Shown piece by piece: positions 1 through 8,947 of a DNA stretch of 64,000 nt. The position numbers and the translations under genes are program-made. Below the pieces are notes generated by a model that saw only the letters and a program-made list of their open reading frames with translations, was not told the DNA's origin and searched no databases. The stretch's first letter is position 1, and every line of letters begins with the position of its first letter. Origin of the DNA: Desulfurococcaceae archaeon (GTDB lineage Archaea > Thermoproteota > Thermoprotei_A > Sulfolobales > Desulfurococcaceae); contig JAGDWI010000001.1 in NCBI GenBank assembly GCA_023269825.1, positions 492,492-556,491 on the forward strand. The letters are read 5' to 3'.

Positions 1-867
1 GAACTAGGTTTAACTGTACAAAAGCAAGGGTACATTTACTCTCTACCAGTAATCCGGGGTTTTGTTGGAGCCGACGCTGTAGCTAATATTCTCGCAACTC
101 AAATGCATAAAAGAAGAGACTTAGTTCTCGTCATCGACATAGGCACTAATACAGAGGTACTCTTAGGTAACTCGGAGGTCATACTAGCGGCTTCCGCACC
201 ATCAGGGCCAGCGTTTGAGGGCGCTCACATTACACACGGAATGAGAGCAGTAACTGGAGCTATTGGATCAGTTAAAGTAAATGATTCAACTGTGGAATAT
301 GAAACCATAGGTGGAGTTAAACCACGTGGAATATGTGGAACAGGTTTGATTGACACTGTCGCCGAATTATACAGGAACAAGGTCATAGATAATCTAGGTA
401 AATTCACCAATGTTAAACACCCGAGACTACGCAGAGAACAAGGTAAACAAAGATTCATTATAGTTCCAGCTGAGGAAAGCACTAATGGCGTTGAAATATA
501 TGTAACACCAAGAGACATCGAGTCAGTTCTACTAGCTAAAGCCGCTGTTAAAGCAGCTTGGACTATTCTATCGAGGAAACTAAGAGTGAATCCCTCGGAG
601 ATAAACCGCGTATATGTAGCTGGCTCATTTGGTGCTCAATTAAATGTCGATAACGCGATTCAAATAGGTCTACTGCCACCCGTGGGCAGAGAGAAAGTTA
701 CCTTCATAGGTGAAAGCGCTATCGTTGGAGCTAAAATAGCGTTGAAATCAATTGAAGCTAGAAGAGAGATAGAGGAAGCTGTAGGAACAATAGTTAAATA
801 CGTGGAATTATCCGTTGACCCCGAGTTCCGCGAAGTTTATTTCGAGTCCATGAAAATACATGGTTAA
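1..867 (+). CDS. Reductive activator of corrinoid proteins (RACE family), 5' part outside window
   Basis: The frame is open from the first base, so the gene begins upstream and only its last 288 codons are seen; the first ATG (103) is internal. Proteins of this family use ATP to reduce inactivated cob(II)alamin in corrinoid proteins back to cob(I)alamin. The visible part is the family's ASKHA-like C-terminal domain: VIDIGTNTEVLLG, the conserved SGPAFEGAHITHGM block, GICGTGLID, and the typical ending VDPEFREVYFESM. The [2Fe-2S] N-terminal domain expected in this family would lie outside the window. A corrinoid protein gene, its expected client, starts 22 bases downstream and a methyltransferase follows, which suggests one operon. 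The family call is firm; the client is inferred from position. Confidence 0.9.
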   Translation, partial: ELGLTVQKQGYIYSLPVIRGFVGADAVANILATQMHKRRDLVLVIDIGTNTEVLLGNSEVILAASAPSGPAFEGAHITHGMRAVTGAIGSVKVNDSTVEYETIGGVKPRGICGTGLIDTVAELYRNKVIDNLGKFTNVKHPRLRREQGKQRFIIVPAEESTNGVEIYVTPRDIESVLLAKAAVKAAWTILSRKLRVNPSEINRVYVAGSFGAQLNVDNAIQIGLLPPVGREKVTFIGESAIVGAKIALKSIEARREIEEAVGTIVKYVELSVDPEFREVYFESMKIHG

Positions 868-889
868 TTTTTAATTAAAGGATTTATTA

Positions 890-1564
890 ATGAAGCCCGT
901 TAAATATACACTGAGGGTGAATTATTTGAAGGACCTCGTGAATTCGATCGTCGAACTCGATGAGCAGAAATCCTTTGAGCTCGCTAAGAGGATTCTCGAG
1001 GAGACACGTGATCCTAAAGTAGTTTTTGAAGCAGTGAGACAAGCAGCTGAGATAATTGGAGAAAAATACGAGAAAGGGGAATTCTTCGTAGCAGATCTCA
1101 TAATGGCTGGCGAGATAATGAAAACTATCTCAGGTCTTGCAAGGCAGAAGCTTAAAGAACTCGGAGAAGCAAGAAAGATCATTGGGAAACTATTAATAGG
1201 TACCGTTGAAGGAGACGTACACGATATTGGTAAAAACATCGTTGTCTCAATGGCGGAAGCAGTTGGATTCGAAGTAATAGACCTCGGCGTAGATGTACCA
1301 CCGAGTAAATTCGTTGAAGCAGTGAAGGAACATAACCCGGATATATTGGGTTTATCTGGATTACTAACCACTGCTATAGACTCCATGAAGAAAACAGTTG
1401 ATGAGTTGAAGAAAGCAGGATTAAGGAGTAAAGTCAAAGTAATTATTGGTGGAGGCAGAGTAGACCAATACGCCTGCGAGTACGTTGGAGCTGATGCATG
1501 GTCAAATGACGCAGCGGAAGGCGTAAAAATAATGTTGAAGTGGATGGAGGAGAAGGCGAAGTAA
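890..1564 (+). CDS. Methyltransferase cognate corrinoid protein (MtbC/MtaC type)
   Basis: A 224-residue carrier of a methyl group on a bound cobamide. Residues about 10-95 form the helical cap domain (MtaC/MetH-like), and residues 100-224 the Rossmann-like B12 domain. The cobalt-ligand motif DVHDIG (DxHxxG, residues 109-114) is intact, with the SGL (156-158) and GGG (187-189) elements that hold the nucleotide tail. Length is normal for the family. It lies between a corrinoid activator and a UroD-type methyltransferase 4 bases downstream, so the three probably form one transcript. The methyl donor cannot be read from the sequence. ATG start with a weak AAAGGA-type ribosome site just upstream. 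Confidence 0.93.
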   Translation: MKPVKYTLRVNYLKDLVNSIVELDEQKSFELAKRILEETRDPKVVFEAVRQAAEIIGEKYEKGEFFVADLIMAGEIMKTISGLARQKLKELGEARKIIGKLLIGTVEGDVHDIGKNIVVSMAEAVGFEVIDLGVDVPPSKFVEAVKEHNPDILGLSGLLTTAIDSMKKTVDELKKAGLRSKVKVIIGGGRVDQYACEYVGADAWSNDAAEGVKIMLKWMEEKAK

Positions 1565-1568
1565 GATC

Positions 1569-2861
1569 GTGGTGGATATGAGCTCCACTTCATTCGATCA
1601 CCTATCTAAGTGGATTGAGAGACATGAGAGAGAACCTGAACTCGTCGCCAAAGAGAAACTAGATAGAATTATAAGGATAACTGAGCTAAAAACCCCTGAC
1701 AGAGTACCGCTCTTAGCACCCAGCGGGGACTTCATGTTAAATCAAACTGGTTTAACGTGGTATGATTTATCATATGAATTAACTGATAAAGTTAAGAAAG
1801 CTGTATCAAAGTTCGCTCTAGAATACCCGGGCGATTTCGCAATATTCTTTGTGCCATACCTACTGGAGGGCTTTATACTAGCAGCAGCCTTCTCGGATTT
1901 CCCGGATTTCTCTAACTCTATAAGGTTTATATCGGGCCTACTTCACGATGTACTGAGAGATAAGTGGAGTAGGTGGCCGGGTAGAGAGCTAAGAGTAGAC
2001 CAGCACCCACAGTTCATTGGAGGAGAATTCATGAAACCCGAGGAGTACAGTAAACTCGTGGAGGACCCCGTGGGATTCATACATGGTACAATTCTCCCGA
2101 GAGCGTGCTCTGGTCTAGGTTCACCCGGTACACCTCAATGGAATGGAGCGTGGATTAGAGCAGGGTTCGCTGTTCAGAGAGCAATGGGCTTCATGATGGA
2201 GACCTTAATGCAACTCAAGGGGTATCCAGCTACGCCTTTAACCAACGCATATGTCCCAGCTGACATCATAGGTGACTTCCTCAGGCACCCGACGGGAGCC
2301 ATACTGGATATTAGGAGACACCCTGATGAATTCAAAGCAGCTTGCGACGCGTTATTGGAACCCGTTTTAAAGGTTGCTACAGCTATTCCCCCGATTCCTC
2401 CGTTAACAATGTTCTTCATACCACTGCACTTAAATGAAATGCTTCCCCCGAAACTATACAATGAGTTCTACTGGCCGTACTTGAAGAAAATAATAGAAAC
2501 ACTTGTAGGTAAAGGTTATAAGGGATTCGTCTTCTTCGAGGGAGATCACACGCCACACGTGGACACATTACTTGAGTTACCTAAAGGCTGGGGCATAGCG
2601 TGGTTTGAGAGACCAAGGGATTTCGTTAAAAGTGTATGGGGTAAACTAAAAGGCCACACCACTGTTGCAGGAGGTATTTCACCAATGCTTTTCTACCAAT
2701 CTCCTGAGAAAGTAGAAGAGTACGTTAAAAACCTGCTACAGGAAATTAAACCTGAAGGAGGATTCATGATTGCACCTGGGGTATCAGAGTTACCGAAGGA
2801 TGCTAACCCAGCTAGTGTTAAAGCATTCATAAACGCTGTTCTAAAGTACGGTGTATACTAG
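1569..2861 (+). CDS. UroD-fold corrinoid methyltransferase (MtaA/CmuA-like)
   Basis: A 430-residue protein of the uroporphyrinogen decarboxylase superfamily, in the branch that moves methyl groups to or from corrinoid proteins. The barrel-like C-terminal half is recognisable (VGKGYKGFVFFEGDHTPH, then GHTTVAGGISPML and a late GGFMIAPGVSELP). In MtaA/MtbA-type enzymes the first of these sites carries an HxC and the last a Cys, which bind the zinc that activates coenzyme M. Here they read EGD and PGVS, so the usual thiol-activating zinc site is absent. Heme synthesis is unlikely given the neighbours. GTG at 1569 or 1572 and ATG at 1578 are all possible starts. Substrate and methyl acceptor are unknown; the enzyme might be the substrate-side methyltransferase rather than the acceptor-side one. 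Confidence 0.85.
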   Translation: MVDMSSTSFDHLSKWIERHEREPELVAKEKLDRIIRITELKTPDRVPLLAPSGDFMLNQTGLTWYDLSYELTDKVKKAVSKFALEYPGDFAIFFVPYLLEGFILAAAFSDFPDFSNSIRFISGLLHDVLRDKWSRWPGRELRVDQHPQFIGGEFMKPEEYSKLVEDPVGFIHGTILPRACSGLGSPGTPQWNGAWIRAGFAVQRAMGFMMETLMQLKGYPATPLTNAYVPADIIGDFLRHPTGAILDIRRHPDEFKAACDALLEPVLKVATAIPPIPPLTMFFIPLHLNEMLPPKLYNEFYWPYLKKIIETLVGKGYKGFVFFEGDHTPHVDTLLELPKGWGIAWFERPRDFVKSVWGKLKGHTTVAGGISPMLFYQSPEKVEEYVKNLLQEIKPEGGFMIAPGVSELPKDANPASVKAFINAVLKYGVY

Positions 2862-2886
2862 TTCTTCAACGTAGAATTAATGATTC

Positions 2887-2893
2887 TTTTTTT
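2887..2893 (+). terminator. T-rich terminator after the corrinoid methyl-transfer genes
   Basis: A run of seven T residues about 25 bases past the methyltransferase stop, with no stable hairpin before it, resembles the oligo-T terminators of Crenarchaeota. It separates the corrinoid genes from the mannosidase gene. Confidence 0.45.
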
Positions 2894-2930
2894 ATTTAAC
2901 TTATCCTCCTCATAGATATTGGAGTTTGAG

Positions 2931-5528
2931 ATGGTGAATAAGGAGAAATACCTGGTTTTCCTTGTTGCTTACTCACATATTGATAGCGAGTGGTTGTGGA
3001 GTCTCAGCGAGACAATTATTGTTTGCGGGAACACTTTAAGGAAAGTACTGGAGTTGATGAGAAATAATCCCCTCCTAGTTTACATGCAGGGAGGTACATT
3101 ATGCTTAGATCTCCTGGAAGAGAAAAATAGAGGAGTCGTCAGCGCTGTTCGCGAGAAGATCAGTGAAGGGAGATGGGAGATCGCTGGAACATACTTAGAA
3201 TTCGATGCGTACATGTCGTCTGGTGAATCAATCATAAGGCAAGTACTTCAAGGTGTCAATCAAGCAAATGAATACGGATTAGAGCCACAGGTGCTTTACC
3301 TTCCGGATTCATTCGGGTTTCCAAATACTTTACCTAAATTAATGAAGGGATCAGGAGTCAAGTACTTTGCCACGCATAAACTAGGGTGGAATGATTCCAA
3401 TGATTTCCCATATCACTTATTCAAGTGGAGGAGCGATGACGGGAGCACTGTACTAGCGTATATTGCTCCAGGTGGTTACAACGACTACTTGTCAAGCGCT
3501 AAGCGTGTACTGTGGAATATCCATGTTCAAACACTTAAGCAAAGTATACCAATTATTCTACAAGTATATGGACGCGGAGATCACGGGGGAGGACCAGACG
3601 AAGACGAATTAATGAATATTGTCAACTGGGTTAAACGCTATAAACCCTTAATACTACTTATTCCAGCGAGAATGACTGAGTTCTTCAAGTACATTGAAGC
3701 AACTATTGCTTCAAATCTACCTGTATACGATGGTGAATTATACTTAGAGTTCCATAGGGGAATTTACACAACAGGAGTTCTAGCTAAGAAACTAAATAGA
3801 TTCAATGAATCACTAGTTACTCAGGTTGAAAAACTATACTCTATTCTACACGCTCAATATAGTTCAAAGTACCCTAAAAGCGAGTTAAAGAAGATCTGGA
3901 AGAAGATATTGTTGAATCAAGGCCATGATTCTCTACCAGCAACTGTTCCAATAAATGTATATGAGGAAATAGTCGCCAGGGGCTTCACCGCCTTCCAAGA
4001 ACTCTTGAAACTAACAAAGCAGGGTTTAATAGATACACTTAAATTAAATAATGGAAAATACATTGTATTCAACCCTAACAACTGGTCAACATCTACATAT
4101 ATTACCGTTAAGGAAAGAACGCTTGAAGGCCGCTACCAACCTCTCAGCGATGGATCAGCTCTAGTTTACTTGAAGAACTTGCCGCCAATGGGTTTTAAGA
4201 TAATGAGTAGTTTAAGAGATCTCCCAGAGGATGAAACCAGTATCAATGAGCTCGAAAAATACTTCATCCTCGAGAACAAGTATTTGAGAGTAGTTTTATC
4301 TAAGAATTCGGGCTGGATACTGAGAATATATGATAAACAACATGGAAGACAAGTACTCTCAGGCCCCGTGAGGCTGAGGCTCCTATGGGATCAACCTTTG
4401 ACTCTACGAGGTAGAACAACGCTAGCAGCAATGTTTGATGCATGGGAAGTCTTCTACTCAGATGGCTTGAACAAGTACCTGTGGAAAGACCTCAAAGCAT
4501 TAGGCTACGAAGTACGTGGAAGAGGCCCGCTATATGCCTCAGTTTCATTCAAGTACAGGATTAAGCAAGTATTTCACGGTGAGTCAATACTTGAGCTGGA
4601 AGTAGGTGTATACGCTGATAAACCCTTCGTTGAGTTAAGGTTTAATACCCATTGGAGAGCACTGAATAGGTTAATTAAGTTAATAATACCACTAAACGTT
4701 AAAACAGAGGAAGCATTGTTCGAAGCACCATACGGTGTTGTGAGACGCGTGGATTCATGTAGGTCAAGTAACCCGATTGATAGAGCTAAATACGAAGTCC
4801 CCGGAGGAAGATGGGTTGATGTATCAAGTGGTGATTATGGTGTCGCGGTAATCACTGATTCAAGGTATGGTTTTAGTTGGTGGAATGGATCCATAGGCGT
4901 CAGTTTACTGAGAGCTCCACTACAACCCTTAAAGCAGTTAATAATGAAAAGCATGGAGGAATACGTGAAAATACAAAAGGACTTAAAAGATACTGGTTTC
5001 TCCTATGCGGGTAAGTTTAAAAAGTACAGTGTATGGATAGCCTTCTTATTACTCATAACTCTAGTAAAATTACTGAGTTTGAGGAAACTCCAACCAATTG
5101 ACCACGGTTACCACTCCACCAGGATATGGATATATCCCCATATAGGTGACTATGTTGAGGGAAAAGTAACTAATGTAGCATCAGAGTTGAACACGCATTA
5201 CATAGTTGTTAGAAGTAGTAGTGGATTACACGAGGAAAACCTCAGTTTCATCACAGTTGAACCAAGCGATAAAGTACAGGTAACCGCTCTAAAAACATGT
5301 GAAATCGAAGACAACTGCTTGGTAATGAGGTTGCATAACGTTTCACCAGTAAACGTAGAAGCAAGACTAGCATTAAGTTTCAACGTGGTAAAAGCGTTTA
5401 AAGCAACTCACTTAGAGAAACCAGTCCAGGAACTTGAAATCAAGAGAGGAAGAGAGTTAAATATAGTAATGTCTCCTATGTCGGTTGAAACAATTCTGTT
5501 GAAACTGCCTAGAGGAAACCCATATTGA
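2931..5528 (+). CDS. GH38 alpha-mannosidase
   Basis: A large (865 residues) retaining alpha-mannosidase for oligosaccharide or glycan breakdown, with no signal peptide and so probably cytoplasmic. The N-terminal catalytic domain carries the zinc ligands H16 and D18 (YSHIDSEWLW), the nucleophile and zinc ligand D126 (YLPDSFGFPNTLPK), and the late His of NQGHDSLPA. The C-terminal beta domains follow, with the DHGYHSTRIWIYPHIGDY block. Between the RAPL and DHGYH blocks there is an extra stretch of about 60 residues that ends in a strongly hydrophobic segment (residues 701-718, VWIAFLLLITLVKLL), which I do not recognise from this family. ATG 2931 is preferred because GGAG lies 6 bases before it; a TTG at 2919 is in frame. 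Confidence 0.9.
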   Translation: MVNKEKYLVFLVAYSHIDSEWLWSLSETIIVCGNTLRKVLELMRNNPLLVYMQGGTLCLDLLEEKNRGVVSAVREKISEGRWEIAGTYLEFDAYMSSGESIIRQVLQGVNQANEYGLEPQVLYLPDSFGFPNTLPKLMKGSGVKYFATHKLGWNDSNDFPYHLFKWRSDDGSTVLAYIAPGGYNDYLSSAKRVLWNIHVQTLKQSIPIILQVYGRGDHGGGPDEDELMNIVNWVKRYKPLILLIPARMTEFFKYIEATIASNLPVYDGELYLEFHRGIYTTGVLAKKLNRFNESLVTQVEKLYSILHAQYSSKYPKSELKKIWKKILLNQGHDSLPATVPINVYEEIVARGFTAFQELLKLTKQGLIDTLKLNNGKYIVFNPNNWSTSTYITVKERTLEGRYQPLSDGSALVYLKNLPPMGFKIMSSLRDLPEDETSINELEKYFILENKYLRVVLSKNSGWILRIYDKQHGRQVLSGPVRLRLLWDQPLTLRGRTTLAAMFDAWEVFYSDGLNKYLWKDLKALGYEVRGRGPLYASVSFKYRIKQVFHGESILELEVGVYADKPFVELRFNTHWRALNRLIKLIIPLNVKTEEALFEAPYGVVRRVDSCRSSNPIDRAKYEVPGGRWVDVSSGDYGVAVITDSRYGFSWWNGSIGVSLLRAPLQPLKQLIMKSMEEYVKIQKDLKDTGFSYAGKFKKYSVWIAFLLLITLVKLLSLRKLQPIDHGYHSTRIWIYPHIGDYVEGKVTNVASELNTHYIVVRSSSGLHEENLSFITVEPSDKVQVTALKTCEIEDNCLVMRLHNVSPVNVEARLALSFNVVKAFKATHLEKPVQELEIKRGRELNIVMSPMSVETILLKLPRGNPY

Positions 5529-5560
5529 TAGATGAGCATTAATATATGATGCTTTCAACC

Positions 5561-5584
5561 ATTTTTAAACCACTTATTTATAAT
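5561..5584 (+). promoter_or_regulatory. Promoter of the proC gene
   Basis: Two overlapping TATA-like elements, ATTTTTAAACC (5561-5570) and TTATTTATAAT (5574-5584), place transcription start near 5591-5605. This makes the ATG at 5603 or the TTG at 5639 the likely start of the next gene rather than the ATG at 5546, which lies upstream of the promoter. Confidence 0.55.
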
Positions 5585-5602
5585 AAGGGTTTGTATTCGA
5601 AG

Positions 5603-6508
5603 ATGGTTGAACGCTCACATCTTTGCGGGTGCAGGTATTTGACCACATGTAACTCAATCAAGAGAATAGGTATTATTGGTGCTGGCAAAATCGGGTCAGC
5701 TATGATCAGGGCTTTCAAGGAGTGCTTCACTGACGTTGAAATAATAGCAACTGGGAGAAGGGATGTAACCTTGAGAAATGCTGAGCTCCTCGGAGCCCGC
5801 GTTACGAGAGACAATGATGAAGCAGTTAGATCCTCGGATCTCATCATCCTCAGTGTTAAACCATACCATTTCCCCGACGTAGTGAGACAAGTGAATAAAG
5901 ACAGTTGGAGAGGCAAAATCGTAGTGTCAGTAATGGCTGGAGTTAAGTTGAAGACACTTAAACTCATCCTCGGCGAAGCAGAAATATATAGAGCTATGCC
6001 GAACATTAACACCTACGTTAAGAAATCATCTACAGCTATCACGCACTTAGGTGACCCCCAGCACAGAGAGCTTGTTGAGAAAACATTTCGTTGCATAGGT
6101 TCAGTATACTGGGTTCCTGAGGAAGTAATAGATGCTTGGACAGCGATGGCTGGTAGCGGGCCCGCTTACATCGTGGAGATCATTGATGCACTAGTACTGG
6201 GAGGAATAGCTGTGGGAATGCCCAGGGATTTAGCCTATATGGCGATACTGGATGTACTCGAGGGAACAGCCTCACTACTTAGAAACAATAGTAACGTGCA
6301 CCCGCTTGAAATAAGGGACGAAGTAACAACGCCAGCTGGGACAACTATAAGGGGGTTAATGGTGTTTGAATCCCACGGTGTAAAAGCTGCTTTAATGAAG
6401 ACTGTTGAAGCAGCGTACAAGAGATCTCTGAGTATAGGGGGCGAAATAGATGATTACGTAAGGGAGCAACTAGGATTAAATAACGCCGAGAAACAAGGTA
6501 CAAAGTGA
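5603..6508 (+). CDS. proC: Pyrroline-5-carboxylate reductase
   Basis: Catalyses the last step of proline synthesis, the NAD(P)H-dependent reduction of 1-pyrroline-5-carboxylate. The Rossmann motif RIGIIGAGKIGSAMIRA is followed by SVKPYHF, the RAMPNIN block and, near the C-terminus, the family signature AGSGPAY and EVTTPAGTTIRGL. The frame extends upstream to ATG 5546, but the promoter overlaps that part, so translation probably begins at ATG 5603 or at TTG 5639, seven codons before the conserved RIGIIG strand. No other proline gene is nearby. Confidence 0.93.
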   Translation: MVERSHLCGCRYLTTCNSIKRIGIIGAGKIGSAMIRAFKECFTDVEIIATGRRDVTLRNAELLGARVTRDNDEAVRSSDLIILSVKPYHFPDVVRQVNKDSWRGKIVVSVMAGVKLKTLKLILGEAEIYRAMPNINTYVKKSSTAITHLGDPQHRELVEKTFRCIGSVYWVPEEVIDAWTAMAGSGPAYIVEIIDALVLGGIAVGMPRDLAYMAILDVLEGTASLLRNNSNVHPLEIRDEVTTPAGTTIRGLMVFESHGVKAALMKTVEAAYKRSLSIGGEIDDYVREQLGLNNAEKQGTK

Positions 6509-6594
6509 TCCAACCCGTAAACCCTCGACTTTAAAGAAAACAATATTTTAGTGCTTAAACAAGGTATTCTATTAATCAATAGAGGCTCAAAGGT

Positions 6595-7086
6595 ATGAAT
6601 GCAAATCATTACTCTTATCCCGATGAAGTTAGAACACACACAGCGCTACACATACTCAAAGGCGCGGTAGTGAAAATTCTAGGTAAAGAAGCAATGTGGA
6701 CGGCTTCAACGTACGTTAATGGGAAACACGGAAGATTAACAGTTCAATTCAACAGGAAACCAACCGTTGATGAAGTAAAATCCATTGAAGAATTAGCCAA
6801 TGTGAAGATAAGAGAAGACTTGAAGATTGAGGTAATTAAAATGAGTAGAGATGAAGCGGAGAATACATATGGTGAAGTAATATATGATTTATTCAGAGTA
6901 CCTGAAAACGTTAGAGAACTCTACATAGTAATCATTAGAGACAGCGATGGGAGCATATGGAACATTAATGCATGTAACAAACAACACCTACCATCTTCGA
7001 AATCAATCGGTAGAATAAAGCTAGATAATCCCAGGTTCCGTGCATCGAAAAACCTGCTGGAAATACCGTTCGACATAGAACCGTGA
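6595..7086 (+). CDS. AlaX-type trans-editing protein (alanyl-tRNA editing domain)
   Basis: A 163-residue free-standing relative of the editing domain of alanyl-tRNA synthetase. It hydrolyses misacylated Ser-tRNA(Ala) or Gly-tRNA(Ala). The four zinc ligands are all present: H15 and H19 in HTALH, and C127 and H131 in CNKQH. The length fits the short AlaX class, which has no N-terminal glycine-rich extension. The gene stands alone between proC and the sugar transporter, with AAAGGT directly before the ATG. Which amino acid it removes cannot be decided from the sequence. Confidence 0.87.
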   Translation: MNANHYSYPDEVRTHTALHILKGAVVKILGKEAMWTASTYVNGKHGRLTVQFNRKPTVDEVKSIEELANVKIREDLKIEVIKMSRDEAENTYGEVIYDLFRVPENVRELYIVIIRDSDGSIWNINACNKQHLPSSKSIGRIKLDNPRFRASKNLLEIPFDIEP

Positions 7087-7224
7087 TTAAACTAATACAT
7101 TAATGCATAAACCGGAAACTCGATCACCCTTTAAGATTACTTTAAACAGTGAAACAGATTAAATGAATCTTTTAAACTCTCAATAAAATATGAAAGCCCT
7201 GAAACCGCAATAATTGCAAGAGAT

Positions 7225-7259
7225 AAATGGAAATGGCATACGTTAATAAAGTTCCATTT
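7225..7259 (+). repeat. Inverted repeat upstream of the sugar-transporter promoter
   Basis: AAATGGAA (7225-7232) and its exact reverse complement TTCCATTT (7252-7259) are 19 bases apart and lie just upstream of the TATA element at 7271-7285. Position and symmetry fit an operator or activator site for the sugar-uptake genes. No regulator gene is adjacent, so this is an inference. Confidence 0.35.
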
Positions 7260-7270
7260 TTATGTTCTAA

Positions 7271-7285
7271 AAGTTTTTAAAAATA
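7271..7285 (+). promoter_or_regulatory. Promoter of the sugar-binding protein gene
   Basis: The purine-rich AAAAG followed by TTTTTAAAAATA matches an archaeal BRE/TATA pair. Transcription would begin near 7304, giving a short leader that carries the GAGGTGG ribosome site used by the TTG at 7318. Confidence 0.55.
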
Positions 7286-7317
7286 AAAGACGAATAATCT
7301 AACGAGAGGTGGGTTTC

Positions 7318-8940
7318 TTGAGTAGAGCTCTAACTAGAATTCAAGCTGTAATCATCATCCTAGTTGTTGCTATTGCAGTTATAGCTGGTGCATTGTTAAT
7401 AATGCAGCAAGGAGCACCAACTACTACTCCCACAACTCCAGTGACTACGCCTACAACGAGTCCAACTACTCCTACTACTCCAACAACTATTACTCCTACT
7501 ACATCTGGAACTACTCCCACAACCACTCCCACGACAACACCGGCCACAGCGCCGACAACTACACCATTGACAACAACACCTACCACTCTACCCCCCGCTA
7601 ATATCATTATGATTGGTGGTCTCGAAATAGCTGTTCCAAAGGAGTTTAAAGCTTTCGTAGACGCTGTTAAAAACGGTTCTATTCCAGCTAAGTCCGTGAA
7701 GATATACTTCGGTCACGCAATGACCCCCGATGAATTCGCTGCATTCCAGAAGATAATTAACATGTTCATGGAGGAGTTCCCGGGCATCGAGGTAATTCCA
7801 CTATCTTATGCTTCAATGGATCAATTGAAAACCCAGATCTCAGCTATAGCTGCTCTACCTCCAGAGCAAAGAGTAAGCTTCATAGGTAATGCACCAGACG
7901 TCTTCACTTGGGCTCATGATTGGATCGGGTCTTTCGCTGATAAGGGTTGGATAATTGACCTCGAGACGTACCTTGGAACCGAAACAATTACCAAATACAT
8001 AGTGCCAGCTATTCAGCCATTAGCCATGTCAGCTGTAACATATAAGCTGAAAACTTACGGTTTACCCTACGCTGGAGAAGCCATAGCGTTAATCGTTAAC
8101 AAACAACTAGTTCCCAACCCACCTACGCGTTTCAATGAAATGAAATCTATTATGCAACAATTCTACAATCCATCCAAGGGAACTTATGGATTATCGTATC
8201 AATTCGACCCCTATCACTTATACCCATTTGTTACAGCGTTCGGAGGCTACTACTTCGACGAGGTTACTGGTTCCATAGGTGTAAACTCCACAGGTACAAA
8301 GGAAGGAGTTAAATTCTACATCAGTAATATACTCCCATACCTAGATTACTCGGATCTTGGTTACACCGCGCAAGTAAACTTATTCCTAACGGGAAAAACA
8401 CCGTTCATAATTACGGGTCCATGGGCTCTACCCTCCATAAAGAGCAGCATTGGACTCGAAAACATTCAAATAGTCCCCATACCTGAGATCGATGGTAAGA
8501 TACCGAGACCATTCAGTGGTTTCAGGAACATGTACATTGCGGTAACCGCTACAGCGGGGGGTATTGCGAGAACATATGCAAGCATACTCTTCACACTATA
8601 CGTTGCACTCAACGATAACGCGTTGAAAATCCTCGTCGAGGAAAACGGATACGTGCCCGTTAAGCAGACAATAATACAGTACGTTGTAGAGAATAAATCA
8701 AAATACCCCGTGGTATATGGATTCCTGCAGCAAGTACTGAGAAGTACGCCTATGCCAAAAGATCCAAAGATGGATAAAGTTTGGGGGATTGGAACTAACT
8801 TAAACGCTATTATAGGTGAATTCACTAAAGCTATTAGTGAAGGAAAAAGCATTGATGAAGCAATACAAGCAACTCAACCAGTAGTTGATCGAGAGCTAGA
8901 TGCAGCTTATGCTACAATAATGGAAAGCCTGGGTAAATAG
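7318..8940 (+). CDS. Maltodextrin-type sugar-binding protein of an ABC transporter (PibD-processed, membrane-anchored)
   Basis: Binds oligosaccharides outside the cell and hands them to the permeases encoded just downstream (CUT1 class, family 1 binding protein). The N-terminus is a class III, pilin-like signal: SRALTRIQAV followed by an uninterrupted hydrophobic helix, with probable prepilin-peptidase cleavage after RA. A Thr/Pro linker of about 60 residues follows, likely glycosylated, and then the two-lobed binding domain with typical blocks such as VFTWAHDWIGSFADKGWI and ITGPWALPSI. TTG 7318 is chosen because GAGGTGG (7304-7310) lies 7 bases before it and overlaps the alternative GTG 7309. 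Part of the linker DNA is almost identical to DNA in the amylopullulanase gene. The substrate is probably maltodextrin, inferred from that neighbour. Confidence 0.9.
   Translation: MSRALTRIQAVIIILVVAIAVIAGALLIMQQGAPTTTPTTPVTTPTTSPTTPTTPTTITPTTSGTTPTTTPTTTPATAPTTTPLTTTPTTLPPANIIMIGGLEIAVPKEFKAFVDAVKNGSIPAKSVKIYFGHAMTPDEFAAFQKIINMFMEEFPGIEVIPLSYASMDQLKTQISAIAALPPEQRVSFIGNAPDVFTWAHDWIGSFADKGWIIDLETYLGTETITKYIVPAIQPLAMSAVTYKLKTYGLPYAGEAIALIVNKQLVPNPPTRFNEMKSIMQQFYNPSKGTYGLSYQFDPYHLYPFVTAFGGYYFDEVTGSIGVNSTGTKEGVKFYISNILPYLDYSDLGYTAQVNLFLTGKTPFIITGPWALPSIKSSIGLENIQIVPIPEIDGKIPRPFSGFRNMYIAVTATAGGIARTYASILFTLYVALNDNALKILVEENGYVPVKQTIIQYVVENKSKYPVVYGFLQQVLRSTPMPKDPKMDKVWGIGTNLNAIIGEFTKAISEGKSIDEAIQATQPVVDRELDAAYATIMESLGK
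7491..7541 (+). repeat. 51-base linker repeat, copy 1 (in the sugar-binding protein gene)
   Basis: This segment matches the reverse complement of 12773-12823 at 50 of 51 bases; the only difference is A at 7531. It codes for the TPTTSGTTPTTTP part of the linker in the same frame in both genes. Confidence 0.9.
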
Positions 8941-8947
8941 TATATTA

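Noticed and set aside
5546-5602. N-terminal extension of ProC from ATG 5546
   Set aside because: The promoter elements lie within this stretch and the residues before RIGIIG do not look like the family.
7341-7607. Long Val/Gly-rich antisense frames opposite the Thr/Pro linkers (also at 12734-12994 and 54571-54819)
   Set aside because: They are the mirror of ACN and CCN codon runs and not genes.
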